From positions 19,877,497-19,941,496 of the forward strand of contig NC_091016.1 of NCBI RefSeq assembly GCF_041296385.1: a DNA stretch of 64,000 nt, read 5' to 3'. Position numbers and translations under genes: made by a program. The notes under the pieces are model-generated. The model did not search any database and was not told where the DNA came from. It was given only the letters and a program-made list of their open reading frames with translations. This DNA is from Aphelocoma coerulescens (lineage: Eukaryota > Chordata > Aves > Passeriformes > Corvidae). How positions within the stretch are numbered: the stretch's first letter is position 1; every line of letters starts with the position of its first letter. This document shows, in pieces, positions 63,423-64,000 of this stretch.

Positions 63423-64000
63423 GTGGGTGCGGGCGTGCGCGGGGGAGCCCCGGGAGCGGGCGCTGAGGGACAGGCGGGGGGGCGTGGGGCGCGCCTGCGG
63501 CGGGCCTGGCTGCGGCGGGCCTCGGGTGGCCGGGGGGGAGCGGGGGAAGGATGCCCCCGGATGCTCCAGGTAGTCCCTGGAACCCCTTGTAGTCCCTGGA
63601 AGCGTGCGGGAGCCCCTGGCAGCCGGTGCGGCGCTGCCCTGTTGTCAAGGCCGAGGCCCGCGGGTGTCACGAGGATCGGGCACAAAGTGGCATTTCGTGG
63701 GTGCCTTGGGCTCAAGCTGGGGCCGGTCAGGGCGAGCGAGCGAGCGGTGCTGCGGGTCCCTTCCCGCCGCTCCCGGGGCGGATGGATGCGGGAAGGGAGG
63801 TGCTGTAAAGTCCCCGTGTTGCAGTGACCGCTCTGGTTCATTGAGGCCTGGAATCACTGAATGCAGTTCTTTACTTTGAAGTCTTTCTATGTATATCGTA
63901 AGATTTTCTTTTCCATCCACCCCCTGCTGCTTTTCGTTTATCACTTGGTGTAAGACAGTGCAGCTTGCCGATGTCAGGTGTAAGAGCATCAAGATAAATT

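Noticed and set aside
62797..63841. ORFs of up to 314 codons around MSH2 exon 1
   Set aside because: Same CpG-island effect. Only the frame starting at 63203 matches MSH2 and has a donor site in the expected phase.
1..64000. CRISPR arrays, tRNA genes, rRNA genes, operons
   Set aside because: No regularly spaced repeats, no tRNA A/B-box pair with cloverleaf, and no rRNA sequence beyond the short snoRNA antisense elements were found.

Overview
The window is vertebrate nuclear DNA, most likely from a bird. The evidence is spliced genes with short GT-AG introns, CpG-island promoters, several CR1 LINE 3' ends, avian-type ERV solo LTRs, and proteins that align codon by codon with vertebrate WDR43, TRMT61B, SPDYA, EPCAM and MSH2. 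There are no operons, CRISPR arrays or other prokaryotic features. Most long ORFs in the GC-rich stretches are frame shadows of CpG islands. All family assignments rest on reading translated exons and splice sites by eye; no database search was run.

Layout: (1) 1-1.0 kb has no recognisable gene. (2) WDR43, a U3 snoRNP/t-UTP subunit, is complete on the minus strand: 18 coding exons between 24923 and 2053, 3' UTR down to about 1.0 kb. Three of its introns each carry a box C/D snoRNA on the host strand. All three have the same antisense element, matching one segment of 28S rRNA. (3) A divergent CpG-island promoter at 24.9-25.1 kb separates WDR43 from TRMT61B and contains a perfect 41-bp inverted repeat with a 2-nt centre. 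(4) TRMT61B, a mitochondrial tRNA m1A methyltransferase, is complete on the plus strand in 7 coding exons. (5) SPDYA (Speedy/RINGO A) is complete on the minus strand in 6 coding exons and converges on TRMT61B, with 3' ends close together or overlapping. Its CpG-island promoter near 39.5-39.8 kb has three CCAAT boxes. (6) 39.8-50.4 kb is intergenic: a CR1 copy, a solo LTR with an intact 6-bp target duplication, and one exon-like orphan fragment. (7) EPCAM is complete on the plus strand in 9 coding exons, with a solo LTR in intron 4. (8) A gap of about 6.6 kb leads to MSH2, of which only coding exon 1 lies in the window.

Functionally, WDR43 and its snoRNAs both serve ribosome production: the protein in the small-subunit processome, the snoRNAs in rRNA 2'-O-methylation. 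TRMT61B modifies mitochondrial RNA, SPDYA activates CDKs, EPCAM is an epithelial adhesion receptor and MSH2 is the core mismatch-repair protein. As I recall the mammalian map, WDR43-TRMT61B-SPDYA and EPCAM-MSH2 are two separate blocks, so their adjacency here points to a lineage-specific junction somewhere in 39.8-50.4 kb. I found no obviously new molecular system. The items most worth following up are the snoRNA trio, the promoter palindrome, the intact solo LTR, the CR1 interrupted by an LTR, and the synteny junction.
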